This document shows positions 60,895 through 64,000 of a DNA stretch of 64,000 nt, piece by piece; position 1 is the first letter of the stretch, and each line of letters opens with the position of its first letter. Made by a program: the position numbers and the translations under genes. Under the pieces are notes generated by a model. It searched no databases. It was not told the DNA's origin and saw only the letters and a program-made list of their open reading frames with translations. This DNA is from Ophiura sarsii (taxonomy: Eukaryota > Echinodermata > Ophiuroidea > Amphilepidida > Ophiuridae). The stretch is from the NCBI GenBank assembly GCA_035610835.1, contig CM069448.1, forward strand, positions 15,703,416 to 15,767,415. The letters are read 5' to 3'.

Positions 60895-61230
60895 TATAAC
60901 AGTCCTGTTTGTTAGTGGGGGTGCGGGGCCCGTCTTTTTTCGATCGGGCTACGACGACGACGACAACCTCATTTCTGTCCGCGCCGGCCATACAGTGCCG
61001 CATGCCGAACATTTGGCAATCGTCGTCCGCGGCGGCGGCGCGAGGAAGCTAGTAGAAGCGCCACGGTGGTATCCTGCGTATATCAAGACCAAAGATCATG
61101 AGATAGTGGTGTTGGCATGGGTGTCAGAACATTAACAGAAACATCCACACGCCTCCCAACTCCACGCTGTGCAAGCTTGCCGGCATCCGTCGAGGCTCTG
61201 TCAGTACTGACAAATCAGTGCGCTCAGTAT
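60730..61230 (-). promoter_or_regulatory. CpG-rich 5' region of NRARP
   Basis: Visibly denser in CG dinucleotides and G+C than the rest of the window ('ggcggcggcgcg', 'cgacgacgacgac', 'gtcgtccgcggc'), covering the 5' half of the NRARP frame and the upstream 300 bp. This probably holds the promoter and 5' UTR. I found no unambiguous TATA box and no strict CGTGGGAA CSL site here. Confidence 0.45.
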
Positions 61231-61954
61231 GACCAAGGCATTCATGCGGAGCAGTGGACACGGCCTTTTGCGCAAAAGCACAAAATAAACGCATTGAAAA
61301 AAGTTGATATTCTCGTTCTCCGATGTCACGGTGCTTTTAAACCACGTCCAGGCAGTTAGAGGCTAAATGTCGTCGGTAATACACAGAGTTAAATCACGTT
61401 TTCTGTAACAATGCTAAACAAAGTTGTGGACTTGCATGACAGGCAAGTGCGGTGAAAATGCAAACACCCGCCCGGGATTGAATTTAAACATCGATTATTA
61501 TAAAGGGTGCATGACCAGTAAAGTGTAGATATCTGAATGTCGTGAACTTGACTAATCATGTATACGACGGCTTTTCATAGCTCCCACCAAAGTATAGTAC
61601 AGCATTATTCAATTTCTTTTATCATCGCACATTGTGATGGTTCAGCCGCTGACCATGTTGGCCCTTTAACTTCCCATCATGCATCAGTCAATCGGACCCA
61701 TTGCTTCTTTCACTTCTTATGACTGACACGAAAACGTTCCTTTGCAAATTGCAGATGATTGCTTCAAATTAGTCGTAAACATTAAAATGGTCCAGTCTGA
61801 TTTTAAACCGTGATACAAATTGCAGTAAAAGGCATTATTGCATCATTTCAATCTATTTCCAGTTTTAATTATTTATATTTCGGTAGACTAATGATTGCTA
61901 TTCAGAAGGCAGTCGATAACGGTCAAAATTTTGATATCTGTACCATGTGCGGTC

Positions 61955-62215
61955 TCGAGAAATAGTAGGCCCACGGTTCTATACTCTGTTTGGCCATCTC
62001 GAGACAGTGACGTAACTGAACAGGCACAGCTTTTACGCACGCGTGTGTATCTTCCGCCTTTCAACGCTCGTGTTTGTACGCCAGCGCCGCGAGTATGCGC
62101 GCGCGTTATGTGATGCAATTAGTAGAATACGCGGTTACGTCACTGTCTCGAGATGGCCAAACAGAGTATAGTCACCTCGGAGCGCGGAGCTATTTTGCAC
62201 CATTCCCATCATATG
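61955..62215. repeat. Older repeat split by a younger element upstream of NRARP
   Basis: 'gaaatagtaggcccacggt' (61960-61978) and 'cacctcgg...gctattttgcaccat' (62172-62205) are the two sides of the family seen intact at 55961-56095; the 61980-62170 element lies between them. Confidence 0.65.
61980..62170 (+). mobile_element. Inverted-repeat element with TGACGTAA ends, copy 2 (intact)
   Basis: 191 bp. TATACTCTGTTTGGCCATCT at the left begins a 37-bp terminal repeat matched base for base at the right. TGACGTAA/TTACGTCA lies at the inner end of each repeat. The interior is CpG-rich ('gcgcgcgcg', 'acgcacgcgtg'). It is inserted in an older repeat about 1.1 kb upstream of the NRARP ATG. Confidence 0.82.
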
Positions 62216-62658
62216 ATCATATGAGCAGTAAATCTTTGTAATGTACAGTGTCCTGTTCACCATGTTCACAAGCTCCGAGCATGCCCAAGATGAAATGAAT
62301 ACAACAGTGGCAGTGGTGTGGCCAGATGGGTCTCGAACCACAACAAATGTTCTAAATATTAGTGTTAAAACTCACATACCTTGTTAGTGTTAAAAATCAC
62401 AAATTGTGTTGAAAATCACAATTTTTGAGCGCTTTGCGCGTATTAGTTTCAATGTTTCAATTTTTAAACTTAACAAGAAGGCTTCAGGAACTTTTTTCTG
62501 GACCATTTTAATTTTATTTCATAAACTGAAAATGTTTGCGCGCTTCTCGCACATTTTGTATACAGGTTTCAACATTTAATACAATGGATCACGAACCACG
62601 CCCTCATTTTTCTTGCTTCAGAATGCTGAATCTTTGCCTTAAACTGCCTTAAACCCAG
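62171..62658. other. Intergenic stretch with dispersed repeat fragment
   Basis: Contains the 62440-62530 copy of the repeat also seen at 53990-54090, and 'tagtgttaaaa(c/a)tcaca' repeated three times (62360-62415). Confidence 0.5.
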
Positions 62659-63765
62659 CCCAGCAAACACAGAACGTTTCCGCAACGTTGCACCTAGGTT
62701 GCAGTTAGGTTGCGTCATTTAAAACGTTTTAACAACGTTTTTATAACGTTACGGTTTGGTTGTGATTTGGTTGTTTTAAGTTGGTCCGTTGAAACGTGAG
62801 CAAAACGTTCTCTGAACGTTAAAGTTTAGTTCTAGTTTGGTTGCACTTAGGTTGTGGTTAGGTTGTCATTATAAACGTTCTTACAACGTTATTATGACGT
62901 TGCGGTTTGTTTGTTTTAGGTTGGTTCTTGGAAACGTGATTAAAACGTTCTCTGAACGTTGCATGTTGATCATCGGAAACGTTTACATAATGTTTTAACA
63001 ACGTTGTAACACTCAAATAGTTGGTTGTTTTAGTTTAATCCTTTAAACGTGAAAAGGATGTTCCCTGAACGTTGTAGTTTAAGTTCTAGTTTGGTTGCAC
63101 TAAGGTTCTGGTTAGGTTGTCATTAAATACGTTCTTACAGCGTTATTATAACGTTGCGGGTTGTTTGTTTTAATTACCAAATCACACCCAAACCGCAACG
63201 TTATATATAACGTTGTAGAAACGTTTTAATGACAACCTAACCACAACCTAAGTGCAACCAAACTAGAACTTAACTGCAACGTTCAGAGAACGTTTTGCTC
63301 ACGTTTCAACGGACCAACCTAAAACAACCAAATCACACCCAAACCGCAACGTTATAATAACGTTGTAGAAACGTTTTAATGACAACCTAACCACAACCTA
63401 AGTGCAACCAAACTAGAACTTAACTGCAACGTTCAGAGAACGTTTTGCTCACGTTTCCATGGACCAACCTAAAACAACCAAATCACACCCAAACCGCAAC
63501 GTTATAATAACGTTGTAGAAACGTTTTAATGACAACCTAACCACAACCTAAGTGCAACCAAACTAGAACTTAACTGCAACGTTCAGAGAACTTTTTGCTC
63601 ACGTTTCCATTGACCAACCTAAAACAACCAAATCACACCCAAACCGCAACGTTATAATAACGTTGTAGAAACGTTTTAATGACAACCTAACCACAACCTA
63701 AGTGTTACCAAACTAGAACTTAACTGCAACGTTCAGAAAACATTTTGCTCACGTTTCCATGGACT
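62659..63765. mobile_element. AACGTT-rich inverted/tandem element
   Basis: Starts CCCAGCAAACACAGAACGTT. The left arm has about three diverged units ('gttctagtttggttgcactt', 'taacgttgcggttt'). The right arm (63173-63765) has about four near-identical 150-bp units in the opposite orientation, with 'aatcacacccaaaccgcaac' at 63180, 63331, 63481 and 63631. The right terminus lacks the inverse of the left end, so that end is missing. Non-coding. Confidence 0.8.
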
Positions 63766-63871
63766 AAATAAATAATGAATTACATTTTATTTAAAAAGGT
63801 TTATTACGAATCAAAATTTTAATACAAAACAATTTGGCATTACAAATTTGATGTACTAATCTAGGCGTATA

Positions 63872-64000
63872 CAGGGTGACCAAAAAAATGTTAACACTCT
63901 GGGCACATAAGATATCTTAAAAGGACAGGAACACACGGGTCTAATCTTGATGTATTATGAAAGCTGCGTAAATAAGCTTTCATTTGCATTTTATTGCGTT
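63872..64000 (+). mobile_element. Possible left end of a mariner-like element, cut by the window end
   Basis: TATACAGGGTGACCAAAAAA at 63868 resembles the TA + CAGGGTG...CAAAA ends of many mariner-type elements. The opposite end would be outside the window. Confidence 0.4.

Noticed and set aside
60668..61135. Open frames on both strands overlapping NRARP and its 5' region
   Set aside because: They lie in other frames of the CpG-rich NRARP locus, where stop codons are rare; only the - strand frame at 60568-60894 matches a known family.
61670..61680. TTCCCATC as an upstream CSL (Su(H)/RBPJ) site for NRARP
   Set aside because: It is one base off the core consensus and isolated. The better match TTCCCACA (59593-59600) lies about 970 bp downstream of the gene. 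Neither supports a claim of direct Notch control.

Overview
The window is AT-rich, intron-bearing metazoan DNA, crowded with short inverted-repeat transposons, minisatellites and long G/C homopolymer runs. Two protein-coding genes can be recognised, and both point to a bilaterian animal. Their sequence, together with the compact and repeat-dense non-coding DNA, fits a marine invertebrate deuterostome (echinoderm, hemichordate or cephalochordate). I cannot name the species.

Gene 1 (+ strand, about 3.5-17 kb) is an NR5A-type orphan nuclear receptor (FTZ-F1 / SF-1 / LRH-1 family). Four coding exons at 3549-3824, 8406-9049, 13407-13659 and 16715-16971 join in frame with GT-AG junctions into a 473-residue reading frame counted from ATG 3557. 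It has both zinc fingers, the FTZ-F1 box, a Pro/His-rich hinge with a SUMO-type site, a ligand-binding domain and an intact AF-2 helix. An upstream exon may exist but is not identified. A strong hairpin starts at the stop codon.

Gene 2 (- strand, 60568-60894) is a single-exon NRARP (Notch-regulated ankyrin repeat protein) of 108 residues in a locally CpG-rich stretch. It is convergent with NR5A, about 43.6 kb away. Human NR5A1 and NRARP both lie on 9q33-q34, so the pairing may be a remnant of ancestral linkage.

The rest is repeats. They include: a Harbinger-like GGGACGCACC family with TWA target duplications (six copies); three foldback elements bounded by TTAA; three CACTG-ended elements bounded by TA; a 1.37-kb mariner-like element without an ORF; a 1.79-kb element with an apparent ATAG duplication; many other foldbacks; a 67-unit 15-bp minisatellite (26882-27885); a 300-bp tandem repeat (25.05-26.1 kb); a 59-bp satellite (46.35-52.43 kb) into which three different transposons have jumped; a 150-bp AACGTT-rich inverted/tandem element (62.66-63.77 kb); and segmental duplications at 35.7-38.8 kb. 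The long open frames over 26.8-28.0 kb are by-products of the 15-bp repeat. I found no transposase, reverse transcriptase, CRISPR array, rRNA gene or convincing functional tRNA gene.

I see no novel multi-gene system. The most interesting material is the NR5A-NRARP linkage, the satellite acting as a transposon trap, the small element carrying p53-family half-sites, the twin elements bracketing NRARP, and the hairpin at the NR5A stop codon.
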